A stretch of DNA of 11,797 nucleotides from Burkholderiales bacterium (GCA_025929745.1 JAICPQ010000056.1:1-11797), one strand, 5' to 3'; counted from the first letter of the stretch, positions 1-8,200 are shown. Notes: generated by a model not told the origin, from the letters alone. Translations and numbers: made by a program.

Positions 1-328
1 GAAACCAGCTGACGAAGATGTTCATGAGGAGCGAAGGCTCCTCCTCCGGCTTCGCCTCGATCTTGACGCCGTACTTGAGCAGATCGGACACGAGCCAGAT
101 GTCACCCGGCGAGTAGCTCGTGACGCGCTTGCCTTCACTCGTGGTCGCCTTGAGCTGGCGGCCTTCGATGGTGACCTTGGCGATGCGACCCGCCTTCACC
201 TCCTCGAGGAACTGGGAGTACTCCATCGGCGCTTGCGCCGCCTGACGGGTGTTGAACTGGTTGAACACAGTCATCAGAACCAGCCCGATAACGAGCCAGA
301 TGACCAAGTTCTTGAGCATGTTGTTCAA
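1..328 (-). CDS. ftsH: FtsH ATP-dependent zinc metalloprotease, N-terminal part (runs off the window)
   Basis: FtsH is the inner-membrane AAA+ protease that degrades misassembled membrane proteins and regulators such as LpxC and sigma-32. Only the first ~109 residues are present. A hydrophobic first membrane segment (about residues 8-24, LVIWLVIGLVLMTVF) is followed by the periplasmic domain, with the family-typical MEYSQFLEEVKAGRI and VTIEGRQL stretches, and the frame ends in MNIFVSWF just before the expected second membrane segment. The AAA and protease domains lie outside. I chose the TTG start at 328 over the in-frame ATG at 319: a GAGGAG motif (337-342) sits 8 nt from the TTG but 17 nt from the ATG, and an MNN-type N-terminus occurs in related FtsH proteins. 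The gene is 51 bp downstream of rlmE on the same strand, the classical rlmE-ftsH operon. Confidence 0.93.
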   Translation of the reverse strand, partial: MNNMLKNLVIWLVIGLVLMTVFNQFNTRQAAQAPMEYSQFLEEVKAGRIAKVTIEGRQLKATTSEGKRVTSYSPGDIWLVSDLLKYGVKIEAKPEEEPSLLMNIFVSWF

Positions 329-336
329 ATCTGCCG

Positions 337-342
337 CTCCTC
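337..342 (-). promoter_or_regulatory. Ribosome binding site deciding the ftsH TTG start
   Basis: On the minus strand this reads GAGGAG, a near-perfect Shine-Dalgarno sequence, with 8 nt of spacer before TTG at 328. The next in-frame start, ATG at 319, would have a 17-nt spacer, too long for efficient initiation. Confidence 0.7.
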
Positions 343-379
343 AACTAAGTCCTTCACTGCACTACGCAAAAAAACCATC

Positions 380-970
380 TTACCCGGCGCGCAAGGCGCG
401 TGCCACCACGTATGTCTCCGTTGATTCACCCCTGGAAGCCGGGGGTTTAATGATTTTGACCTTCTTGAACGCGCTCTCCAGACGCGACCTAAGCGTATCA
501 AACGCTTCACCGTGAAACGCTTTGACCACGAAAACGCCGTCCGGCTTCAACCATTTGCGTGAAAGCTCGAGGGCTGCTTCGGCAAGCTCAAGCCAGCGGG
601 CCTGGTCGACGTTGCGAATACCCGACAGGTTCGGCGATAGGTCTGAAAGGACGAGGTCTGCTCGCTCGTAATAGCCAATTTCGCGGAAATCCCCCTGGTG
701 GATGGTCACTCCGGATATGGGGACGATCGGCAAAAGGTCAATGGCGAGCACGCGGCCGCCCGGCTTTACCTTCTCCGCGGCCACCTGCGACCAGCCGCCC
801 GGCGCCGCGCCGAGGTCGATAATCGTCTGACCCGGGCGGAACAGCTTTTCCCTGGAATCGATTTCAAGGAGCTTGAAAGCGGCGCGCGAGCGATAGCCCT
901 GCTTGCGCGCCGTCTTGACGTAGTGGTCGGTGACGTGCCGGTGCAGCCACTGCTTGCTCGATTTCGCCAC
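380..970 (-). CDS. rlmE: RlmE, 23S rRNA (uridine-2552-2'-O)-methyltransferase
   Basis: RlmE (RrmJ/FtsJ) uses S-adenosylmethionine to methylate the 2'-O of U2552 in the A-loop of 23S rRNA, a late step of 50S assembly. The 196-residue protein is close to the E. coli length (209). The SAM-binding motif DLGAAPGGW lies at residues 52-60. The K-D-K-E catalytic tetrad is visible as K33 (AFKLLEID), D110 (LSDLSPN), K150 (VVKAFHG) and E185 (STETYVVA). Translation must begin at GTG 970, because an in-frame TAA lies only four codons upstream and no other start codon intervenes. No strong Shine-Dalgarno precedes it. ftsH follows 51 bp downstream. The gene is divergent from the transglycosylase gene, with 61 bp between starts. 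In E. coli the divergent neighbour is yhbY, which here lies 8.5 kb away. Confidence 0.96.
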   Translation of the reverse strand: MAKSSKQWLHRHVTDHYVKTARKQGYRSRAAFKLLEIDSREKLFRPGQTIIDLGAAPGGWSQVAAEKVKPGGRVLAIDLLPIVPISGVTIHQGDFREIGYYERADLVLSDLSPNLSGIRNVDQARWLELAEAALELSRKWLKPDGVFVVKAFHGEAFDTLRSRLESAFKKVKIIKPPASRGESTETYVVARALRAG

Positions 971-1031
971 GCGTAGAGCTTACCCGGTGGTCACATCTGC
1001 GCAGGCGTGCCGATAGCAAGTTCATGACTCG

Positions 1032-2744
1032 ATGCGTAGAAAAGGAGAAGTGTGCGTAACCCTGCTCCGAGTCCTCGTTCTCGGCGGCGTGCTGCTCGCC
1101 TGCCGCGCGCTTGGCGCGCAAGTCGAGATCCCGGTGCGCGTGTCGCTCGAGACGTTAAGCGAGGCGCTCGCCACGCAGCTTGCCGCGTCGTCGTATCGCG
1201 AAGGCCCATGCCGGTATCTCAAGCTCGGGACCCCCACCGTGCAGGCCGACGGCGCTCGCCTGCGGCTCGCCGTTCCGGGGTCGGGCGCGCTCGGCGTCGC
1301 TATGAGCGGCAAGTGCCAGACCGCAGCCGCTTGGCGCGGAACGATGCACTTCACGCTCAAGCCGCGCATCGATCGCAGCGGTCGCGTGCGCGTGCACATA
1401 GTCGACTCGCGCCTCGCGGACGAGCGCGGCGGTGTAGCGCCGCTCATCTGGGATCTCGCAAAGCAGCGGGTCCATCCGCGCATCGAGCGCTTCGCCTACC
1501 ATCTTGGCACCCCGCTCCAGATGCTCGGAGCCGCCGCGCAGGGCATCGAGCTTCGCCAGCCGCGGGTCGAAAGCACGCATGTAGTGGTAGCGGTAGCGAT
1601 CGAGCTTCCCGACGCCTGGCTCGCCGCGCCGCCGCCCGCGGCGGCACCGGGCGCGCCGCTCACCGACGCCGAGGTCGAAGCGCTGGAGAAGGTGCTCGAG
1701 CCGTGGGACGCCTTTCTCTATTACGTCGTGCGGCACGTCGCGCTCGACGGCGAGGACGCAGCGCTACGCCAGCGCCTGTTCACCCTGCTTCTCGAGAGCC
1801 GCTATCAGCTCGTGGCGCTGCTTTCGGGCGATACGGTCGCCGGCGACCCGGTGCGCGCGCTTTTCCTGGACGCGTGGAGCGAGCTGCGCGAGATCCTTGC
1901 GCCGCGCTATTCCCTCCTCGTCGACGCCGGCGACGTGCTCGCGGCGCTTGAGAGCGCGGCACCCGGACTGCCGGTCTCCACGGACGGCCTGCGGCAGCTC
2001 GCGCGCACTCTCGCACCGGGCGCGGCGGCCGATCCACTCGCCTACGACTGGAGCGTCGACGCGCAGCTCAGCCGCGTGTTCGGCGTGGAAGAGATCTCGG
2101 AAACCGAATCCGCGCCGCCGCCGACGCGCAGTTGGCTCGACTTATTCATCCCTAACGCATACGCCAACACCCCGCTCGACCGGTGGGTGCCGACGCGCGC
2201 CGAGCTTCCCGCCTACGAAGTCCGTGTCGGCGGCCTGCTCGGCAAGACGGCGGCGAGCGAGCTCACCCGCGCCAAGCTCGCTCCCTCGCATGAACGCGTC
2301 TACCGGCACCTCGTGCCGGCCACCGCGCTCATCGAGAGCTGCTGGCGCCAATACGTCGTGCGCGGGGGCAAGGTGAGCTACCTGCGCAGCCAGGCAGCGA
2401 GTGTCGGCATCATGCAGATCAACCAGCGCGTCTGGCGCGGCTTCTACGACATGGAGCGCGTGCGCTGGGACACGGCGTACAACATCCGCGCCGGCGCGCA
2501 GATTCTCCTGCGCTACCTCAAGGACTACGCGGTTCCATTCGCCGAGCGGACCGGCGACCCCGAGCACGTCGCGCGCGCGGCGTACGCCGTCTATAACGGC
2601 GGCCCGCGCGCCGTCGGCCGCTTCACCAAGTCGCCGCCGCATCCGCGGGAAGCGCGCGTCGACGAGAAGCTGTGGACGCTCTACGGCGCCATCGCTGCCG
2701 GCGGCGACGTGGATCTCGCGAGCTGCAGCGTCAGGGAGCTCTAG
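1032..2744 (+). CDS. Exported lytic transglycosylase (SLT domain) with long N-terminal region
   Basis: The C-terminal third is a Slt-type lysozyme-like domain that would cleave peptidoglycan between MurNAc and GlcNAc, leaving 1,6-anhydro ends. Catalytic Glu is E435 (ALIESCW), followed by SVGIMQI (457-463) and the VYNGGP motif (520-525), the usual Slt signature order. The N-terminus (LLRVLVLGGVLLACRALGA) is an export signal. It could be cut by signal peptidase I after ALGA (residue 29) or serve as a lipoprotein signal with C24 in LLAC, so soluble or membrane-anchored periplasmic location is undecided. Residues 31-190 are beta-rich and unassigned, 210-350 look helical, and a Pro/Ala linker lies near 199-210. 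At 570 residues it is longer than single-domain Slt proteins. ATG 1032 was chosen; a GGAGAA (1044-1049) lies inside the frame, too close to GTG 1050 to decide the start. It converges on the lipoprotein gene with a 20-bp gap. Confidence 0.85.
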   Translation: MRRKGEVCVTLLRVLVLGGVLLACRALGAQVEIPVRVSLETLSEALATQLAASSYREGPCRYLKLGTPTVQADGARLRLAVPGSGALGVAMSGKCQTAAAWRGTMHFTLKPRIDRSGRVRVHIVDSRLADERGGVAPLIWDLAKQRVHPRIERFAYHLGTPLQMLGAAAQGIELRQPRVESTHVVVAVAIELPDAWLAAPPPAAAPGAPLTDAEVEALEKVLEPWDAFLYYVVRHVALDGEDAALRQRLFTLLLESRYQLVALLSGDTVAGDPVRALFLDAWSELREILAPRYSLLVDAGDVLAALESAAPGLPVSTDGLRQLARTLAPGAAADPLAYDWSVDAQLSRVFGVEEISETESAPPPTRSWLDLFIPNAYANTPLDRWVPTRAELPAYEVRVGGLLGKTAASELTRAKLAPSHERVYRHLVPATALIESCWRQYVVRGGKVSYLRSQAASVGIMQINQRVWRGFYDMERVRWDTAYNIRAGAQILLRYLKDYAVPFAERTGDPEHVARAAYAVYNGGPRAVGRFTKSPPHPREARVDEKLWTLYGAIAAGGDVDLASCSVREL

Positions 2745-2764
2745 AACGACGCACCGGGGCGCCG

Positions 2765-3796
2765 CTACCTCAGCATGCGCGTCTCGCCGTGTCGCAGGAC
2801 GAAGAAATCCTCGTCGGTAAGCCCGGCTTTCTCGCGCGCCTCGGCAAGCTTGATCGGCGGCTCGTACAGGCTCTCGTCGGTGAGGTTCGCGAACGTCCCC
2901 CAGTGAATAGCAAGTGACTGGCGCGCTTTCACGTCGCGATGGACCTGGACCGCCTCGGCCGGGTCGAGATGCATGATCTGCATGAACCAGCGCGGCGCGT
3001 AGGCGCCGATCGGAATTGCGGCAACGTCGAAACCGCCGAACTTCGCGCCGATGTCGGCGAAGTCCTTGGAGTAGCCAGTGTCGCCAGCGAAGAAGAACGA
3101 GAGTTCCGGGTGCCGGATCACCCAGCCGCCCCACAGCGACTGGTTCTCGTCGCTGAGCGTGCGCTTCGACCAATGCTGGACCGGCACGAAGTCGATCGTC
3201 AGGCCAGCGAAGCTCGCCGACTCCCACCAATCCATTTCCACTACGTCAGTAATACCGCGACGCGCGAACCAATCCTTCAGCCCGAGCGGCACGTAGAAAC
3301 GCGGCGAGCCGCCCGGCTGCTCGGCGAGCGTGCGCACGCTGTCCTGATCGAGATGGTCGTAATGGTTGTGCGAGATCACCACCACGTGGATATGCGGCAG
3401 CTCGGAAAGCGCCGGCACGGGCGGCACGACGCGCTTCGGGCCGGCAAAGCTGACCGGCGACGCACGCTCGGAGAAGTGCGGATCGGTCAGGACATTGCGC
3501 CCCCCTACGCGTATCAGCACGGTGGCGTGCCCCACCCAGGTCACCGAAGGATTGGCGACGAGGTTCGGCGTAGCCTGCGCGAAGCGATAGCCGTCTTCCG
3601 GATCGCGCGGCACGCCTTCGCGCAGCTGGTCCCACTTCCAGCGCCAGAAACCGCCCTTTTCAGCATGTGGATAGTTGTTGCGGAAGCTTTCGCCGGCCCG
3701 GTGCGGCTTGGCTGGATCGTGATAGCGGAAGGTCATGGCGCACGCGGCGACGATTGCCGCAATGCTCAAGATTATCAGCCGGGCCGGGCGCGCCAT
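2765..3796 (-). CDS. NAPE-PLD-like metallo-beta-lactamase-fold lipoprotein
   Basis: The protein (343 residues from ATG 3796) belongs to the MBL-fold group that includes eukaryotic N-acylphosphatidylethanolamine phospholipase D. Zinc-site signatures are SHNHYDHLD (HxHxDH), FFAGDTGYSKDF (metal-bridging Asp), and AIHWGTF (final His). The stretch IPIGAYAPRWFMQIMHLDP is especially close to NAPE-PLD as I recall it. Family knowledge suggests hydrolysis of a phosphodiester, possibly releasing phosphatidic acid from an N-acylated or other phospholipid. The substrate here is inferred. The N-terminus has a hydrophobic segment ending in VAAC, a good lipobox (Cys19 from this start), followed by Ala, so an outer-membrane lipoprotein is likely. 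A TTG at 3805 in frame is the alternative start; neither has a clear Shine-Dalgarno. The start overlaps the end of the 45-residue ORF by 22 nt, suggesting coupled translation and last place in the operon. Confidence 0.85.
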   Translation of the reverse strand: MARPARLIILSIAAIVAACAMTFRYHDPAKPHRAGESFRNNYPHAEKGGFWRWKWDQLREGVPRDPEDGYRFAQATPNLVANPSVTWVGHATVLIRVGGRNVLTDPHFSERASPVSFAGPKRVVPPVPALSELPHIHVVVISHNHYDHLDQDSVRTLAEQPGGSPRFYVPLGLKDWFARRGITDVVEMDWWESASFAGLTIDFVPVQHWSKRTLSDENQSLWGGWVIRHPELSFFFAGDTGYSKDFADIGAKFGGFDVAAIPIGAYAPRWFMQIMHLDPAEAVQVHRDVKARQSLAIHWGTFANLTDESLYEPPIKLAEAREKAGLTDEDFFVLRHGETRMLR

Positions 3797-3912
3797 TTGC
3801 GCCAATTTACGCTCAGCCAGAGCGCCAGCGCGATCAGTGTTCCGCCAGGCAGCAGCAGCTCCACTAGGAGATAGGGGCTGAGACTGCGCGCATTGCTGAG
3901 TAGCTTTTTCAC
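3775..3912 (-). CDS. Small single-span membrane protein, 45 residues, unrecognised
   Basis: A GTG-initiated frame encodes 45 residues beginning MKKLLSNARSLSPYLL and ending WRKWRARPG before TGA. The middle (LLVELLLPGGTLIALALWL, about 15-33) is one hydrophobic helix with a Pro-Gly-Gly kink, and the C-terminal tail is strongly basic, as expected for a tail on the cytoplasmic side. I do not recognise a named family. Support for a real gene: it fills most of the gap between the patatin stop (3960) and the lipoprotein start (3796), overlaps the latter by 22 nt in another frame, and has a coherent membrane-peptide composition rather than the Arg/Ala-rich look of shadow frames. The Shine-Dalgarno is weak, and the frame is open upstream but has no ATG there. 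It might anchor or regulate the neighbouring lipase. It could still be a fortuitous frame. Confidence 0.62.
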   Translation of the reverse strand: MKKLLSNARSLSPYLLVELLLPGGTLIALALWLSVNWRKWRARPG

Positions 3913-3959
3913 CGCGCCAGTCTGGCCGCCGCCGATGGCGCGCCGGTTTCCAGACCGCG

Positions 3960-4997
3960 CTAGCGTGTTACATCCGAAGCGGAAGCCGCAAGCGTAGCGG
4001 TCGCGCCGCGCAGCGAAGCGGCGGGTCCGAGGAACCGCGTGAGCCAGCCCTCGGCCTCTTTTCTGCCCGCCTCGAATAGCGCCTGCATGAAGACCGAGCG
4101 CGTATTGAAGCGGCTGTGCGTGCTTGCAGCTTCCGGCGCGCAGATGCGGTGCAGCTTCAGGCGGCGCAGCTTGCGCTCCAGGCGGCCGAGCGGCAGGAGC
4201 GAGCGCTGCGCCTCCCGCGTGGCGAGCGCAATCCCCTCGAGCTCGGCGTAAAGCGCCGAGCTGAAGCCCATTTCGGCAAGCCGCGACCAGATGCTTTCCG
4301 CGCTCACCGGCAGGCCGCTGATCTGGCTAGGCTGCAGGAGGACCAGCACGATGTCGGGCGCCGCGCACCCATAGAGAAGCGCGCGCACCGGCGGGTTCGA
4401 CGTCAAGCCACCATCCCAGTAGGCCTCGCCGTCGATTTCGACGCTGCGGTGAATCCACGGCAAGCAGGCCGAGGCGAGCAGCACGTCAGGCGTGAGCTCG
4501 TGAGTACGGAAGAGACGCGGCATCCCGGTGCGCACGTTGGTCGCCGAGACGAAAAGCTTCAGCTCGCACTGCGCGCGCAGGCGGCCGAAGTCGATCGACT
4601 TGAGGAGCAGCTCGCGCAGCGGGTTCAGGTTGAGCGGGTTGAACTGCGAGGGTGAAAGGAACCGCGCAAGGAACACGAGCGATTCCGCCAGCGGGCTCGG
4701 CGCCGTATCGGCAAGACCGGTCCAGAAATCCGCCAGCGCGCGACGCGCGCCTCTGCGTCCGCCGGCGGTCAAGCCATAGGCGAGGAGCGCGGCATTCAGC
4801 GCGCCGGCGCTCGCGCCGCTCACACCCTCGATCTCGATGCGTTCATCCTCGAGCAGCCGGTCGAGCACGCCCCAGGTAAAGGCGCCGTGCGACCCGCCGC
4901 CCTGCAGCGCAAGGTTGAGGACTTTCTTCAGTCTACGAGCCGGTGTAGGCGGACTTGCGCCTGCGGGCGAACGCCGCGCGCACGTCCCGCCACGCAT
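3960..4997 (-). CDS. Patatin-like phospholipase / acyl hydrolase
   Basis: Patatin enzymes are Ser-Asp dyad lipid acyl hydrolases. From ATG 4997 (345 residues) the oxyanion-hole glycine motif ALQGGGSHGAF lies at 30-40, the nucleophile elbow GVSGASAG at 58-65 with Ser63, and the catalytic Asp195 in YWDGGLTSNPP (193-203). No signal peptide is seen, so the enzyme is probably cytoplasmic or peripheral on the inner membrane. The start is uncertain. The conserved domain begins near KKVLNLALQGGG, and the only nearby upstream starts are CTG 4931 (two bases after the preceding ORF's stop-codon end), ATG 4997 (overlaps that ORF by 65 bp) and GTG 5063 (larger overlap). The 22 or so residues between 4997 and 4931 look like a read of the other frame. 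The gene lies between two small ORFs and upstream of a second lipase-like gene. Substrate unknown. Confidence 0.9.
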   Translation of the reverse strand: MRGGTCARRSPAGASPPTPARRLKKVLNLALQGGGSHGAFTWGVLDRLLEDERIEIEGVSGASAGALNAALLAYGLTAGGRRGARRALADFWTGLADTAPSPLAESLVFLARFLSPSQFNPLNLNPLRELLLKSIDFGRLRAQCELKLFVSATNVRTGMPRLFRTHELTPDVLLASACLPWIHRSVEIDGEAYWDGGLTSNPPVRALLYGCAAPDIVLVLLQPSQISGLPVSAESIWSRLAEMGFSSALYAELEGIALATREAQRSLLPLGRLERKLRRLKLHRICAPEAASTHSRFNTRSVFMQALFEAGRKEAEGWLTRFLGPAASLRGATATLAASASDVTR

Positions 4998-5121
4998 CGA
5001 TCGCGGCACCGACCCAGAGATCGATCGTTTCGGCGCGCTCGAGCTCCACCGCGTATCGCGCACGCACAGGCGCAGGCAGGGATTGCGCCGCGCGTCGCCA
5101 GAAAACGGTCCGTAGGTTCAT
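4933..5121 (-). CDS. Small basic helical protein, 62 residues, unrecognised
   Basis: An ATG frame encodes 62 residues starting MNLRTVFWRRAAQSLPAP and ending KSAYTGS, stop TAG at 4933-4935. It is rich in Arg and Ala with regularly spaced aromatic and aliphatic residues (FWRRAA, YAVELERAETIDLWVGAAI, WRDVRAAF), suggesting two or three amphipathic helices. There is no signal peptide or full membrane span. I do not recognise a named domain. It is the first gene after the lhr terminator-like region and directly precedes the patatin gene, whose likely true start codon falls almost on this stop, so the two are probably co-translated. In-frame TTG codons upstream (for example at 5172) would lengthen it, but ATG 5121 best fits a globular start. 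No strong Shine-Dalgarno is visible. It may assist or regulate the patatin, which is inference from position only. Confidence 0.62.
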   Translation of the reverse strand: MNLRTVFWRRAAQSLPAPVRARYAVELERAETIDLWVGAAIDAWRDVRAAFARRRKSAYTGS

Positions 5122-5178
5122 AACGGCCACGTTAGAGCAGACTTTGCGCGGCAACAAACAAGCAGAACTCAACCGCCG

Positions 5179-5195
5179 CTTGAGAAAAGCTCAAG
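5179..5195. repeat. Small inverted repeat between lhr and the 62-residue gene
   Basis: CTTGAG-AAAAG-CTCAAG is a perfect 6-bp inverted repeat with a 5-nt loop, lying 8 nt from the stronger hairpin at 5204-5224. It could be a second element of a tandem terminator, an operator half-site pair, or an RNA-processing hairpin. It is short enough that chance is possible. Confidence 0.4.
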
Positions 5196-5203
5196 GCGCC
5201 AAA

Positions 5204-5224
5204 GCGGTGCGCGAAGCGCACCGC
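5204..5224 (-). terminator. Hairpin downstream of lhr, possible weak terminator
   Basis: On the minus strand GCGGTGCGC-TTC-GCGCACCGC is a perfect 9-bp GC-rich stem with a 3-nt loop, starting 14 nt after the lhr stop codon. It is followed by only three T residues (TTTGG), so intrinsic termination may be partial. It could instead stabilise or separate transcripts. It would set lhr apart from the downstream lipase operon. Confidence 0.5.
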
Positions 5225-5237
5225 CGGCGTGCGCGGT

Positions 5238-8200
5238 CTAGCGGCGCGCCTGGCTCCAGGGGAAATTCATCACGCGGTCACGCGCGCGCTCGAGCTGCGT
5301 AATCTCGCGTGGGCTGGGCATGCGCAAGTGAAGGCGTGGCGGATGTCGCAGCGAGCGGCGCGCGAGGAGCGTTCTTAACTGAGGCTCTTCGATCGAGGAG
5401 TCGGCGAGGCGTCGAACGTGACCGCCCTCCACTGCCGCGATCGGCAGCCCGTCCTTGAAGAGCACTCGGTTGCGGTAGATCGCGGCAACGCGCGCTTCGG
5501 GCGTGACGATGCCGACGAGGTTCAGCGGATCGGCGGCGCTCAGCACGACCAGCTCGTCGAGCTTCTCGCTCTTGCGAACGGCACGCAGCCGGCCGACGGC
5601 ATCCGGCGCAGCGAACTGCTCGCCGCCGAATCCGCCGACGAAGCGCCCGCCGCGAATCCCGCCACGCGCCTCGAGCCTGCGGTAGACGCGCACGAGGTCG
5701 CGCCATGGCGGCAGCTGCGATTCGCGCTGGAGCAGCGTGCGAAACACGACGCCGTAACGCTTGAGCAGCGTGCGCGCGATCACCTCGATGTCGTCGCTCT
5801 TCTCGCTCTTTAAGAGCGACCAGCGGCCCGCCGTCTCGATCAAGCCCCTTCGTTTCTCCGGCGGCGCCAGCAACGCGCGCAAGCCGGCAAAGCTGTCGGC
5901 GGTCGCGATGCCGGCGCCCGCCAGCTCGGCGAGGCCGCGCTCCACGTAGCTCGGCAGGAGATTGGTGGCAGAGACGAGCTCGTGGAAGAAAGACGCGCCA
6001 CGCTTCTCCAGCGCTTCGCGCACCACCTTCGCTTCGGAAGAAAAATCCGCAACCCCGTCTTTCTCAATGCCCCAATGCGCGGCGTTCTGCCGCTGCATGA
6101 GCGCGATCGGCGATGTGCGCAGGGGCGCCTTCGTTCCCGGCGTAAGACGTCCCCAGGCGACGCGCCCGCTCAGGCAGAGCTGATCGATCTGCGCCGCATC
6201 GTAGTCGGCCACGCGCGCGGGCAGGACGTCGTTCTCCCATGCCGCGGCGGCGAGCTCGAAGCCTTCGAGCTGCTCCACCACCGCCATCAACCCTTCGGCG
6301 CCCCTCACCTGGTCATCGGCGGCGACATGGTGCCAGTGAAGAAGGAAGCGCATGAAGTCCGCGGCCGACACCGGTTCGATCTCGGCGCGCAGGCGGTTCA
6401 ACGTATAGCGGTGGATCCGCGCGAGCAGCCGCCGGTCGCACCATTCCAACTCCGGCTTGGACGAGAACCGGCCGCGCAGGATGCGCCCCTGGCCCTCGAG
6501 CGCGAGCAGCGCGCTTTCCGCTTCGGGAATGTCGAGCGCGCGCTCGTTCACCGGCCCGAGCACCTCCATGCGGCTCGCGAGGATCTCGAGCGGATCGTCG
6601 TTCAGGCGATCGTGCGCGAACCACGCGTTTGCCTTCTTGATCGCCCGCGCGCCCAGCTCGGTCAAGAGGCCGCGCCAATGCGGAGCGAGCTCACTTTCCT
6701 TGATGTAGCCGGCGACCATGAGCGCGTCGTACATCTCGTCCGGCGTATTGGCGATCGGCCATGCTTCCTGGCGCACCCGTTCAATTGCGGCCGGATCCAG
6801 CGCGCCGAGATCGTCTGCACTTCGCACCTCGGTGGCGCGCCGCGTGTACACCGCGCGCGTGCGGCGCTCTTCAAGCGGCGCATCGTCGAGGAAGGTGTAC
6901 ACCGCCGAGTTGAGCAGCTCGTGGGAGAGCACCGAAGGTTCGGGCGTGTCGCGCGCCACGGTTTGGATTTCACCCGCGTAGAGGCGCTGCAGCTCGCGCT
7001 CAAGCCCCGTGGCATCCACTGCTTCTTCGAGCGCATCGCGCAGCGCCTGCCTGACCAGTGGATGGTCAGGCACCTCGCGCGCGCCCGGCAGATTGTCCTG
7101 GCACGCCACGGCGTCCGGGAACACCGACTGGAGCAGGTCCTCCGCGTACATACGCTGCAGCTGGTTTGGAATGCGCGCGCCGCCGCGGTTGCGTGGCACG
7201 GCGAGCGCGAGCGTGCTGCTCCAGCGCCAACGCGTCTCGAAGATCGGCGAAGCGAGAATCGCCTGGATGAGCGTCTCGCGCACCGTGTTCGGGTGCAGGT
7301 AGCGGAACACTTCCTCAAGCGGGAACGAATGCAGCTCGCCGAGCGAAAGGATCAGGCCCTCCTCGGTCGCCGCTGCTTGCAGCTCAAAGTTGAAGCCCTG
7401 GCAGAACTTCTTGCGCAGCGCAAGACCCCAGGCGCGGTTGATGCGGCTGCCGAAGGGCGCGTGCAGCACGAGCTGCATGCCGCCCGACTCGTCGAAGAAG
7501 CGCTCGAGCGCGATCACCTCGCGCGTCGGCACGACGCCGAGGCTACGCTTGGTTTCGCCAAGGTACGCGGCGACTTGCTCGGCCGCACTTTGGCTGAGCC
7601 GATACTCCTTTTTCAGAAGATCGACGGCGGGCGAAAGCTCGTCCTCCTTGCGCGGCTCATCGGACCCGGGCAGCTCGAAGTCCACTGCGGCGCGTAGCGC
7701 CGAGACCGCTTCGCTCATCTCTGCAGAGCGCGCGGGCGCCTCGCCGAGCCAGAACGGCATCGAGGGCGGCTGGCCTTCGGCGTCGGCGACACGCACCACG
7801 CCGTTGCCGATGCGCAGGATGCGCCACGAGGTGTTGCCAAGCTGGAACACGTCGCCCGGCAGCGATTCGATGGCGAAATCCTCGTTCAGCGTGCCGATGA
7901 AATGGCCTTCGGGCTCCAGCAGCACGCGGTAATCGAACACCTCCGGAATCGCGCCGCCGTTCACGATCGCGTTCAGGCGGCTGCCCTTGCGGGAACGCAG
8001 TTTGTGACTCAGAGAATCACGATGAATCAGCGCGCCGCGCCGGCCGCGACGCGTGTTGTAGCCGCGCGCGAGCATCTCGACGACCTCGTCGTACTCGGCT
8101 TGTTCCAGGCTCCGGTACGGATAGGCCCGCCTGAAAAGCGAGATCAGCGCGGCCTCGTCCCACTCTTCTTCCGCGGACACTTCGGCGACGATCTGCTGCG

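Noticed and set aside
1024..1059. Eleven-codon frame overlapping the transglycosylase start, as a possible leader peptide
   Set aside because: No attenuator-like structure, no codon run and no Shine-Dalgarno upstream; this length is expected by chance.
1052..1951. 299-codon open frame on the plus strand
   Set aside because: Second frame inside the transglycosylase gene, extremely Arg/Ala-rich, a typical shadow.
2745..2764. Bidirectional terminator between the convergent transglycosylase and lipoprotein genes
   Set aside because: The 20-bp gap holds no convincing stem and no T run on either strand.
2142..3230. 362-codon open frame on the minus strand
   Set aside because: Spans the convergent ends of the transglycosylase and lipoprotein genes in the wrong frames; no domain is visible.
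5122..5170. Promoter for the lipase cluster (TTGTTG, 17 bp, TAACGT on the minus strand)
   Set aside because: Only half of the consensus positions match in each box; too weak to annotate.
5982..7697. 571-codon open frame on the plus strand
   Set aside because: It is antisense to lhr, whose minus-strand frame has all helicase motifs. The product is Arg/His/Leu-rich with no recognisable domain, as expected for a high-GC antisense shadow.
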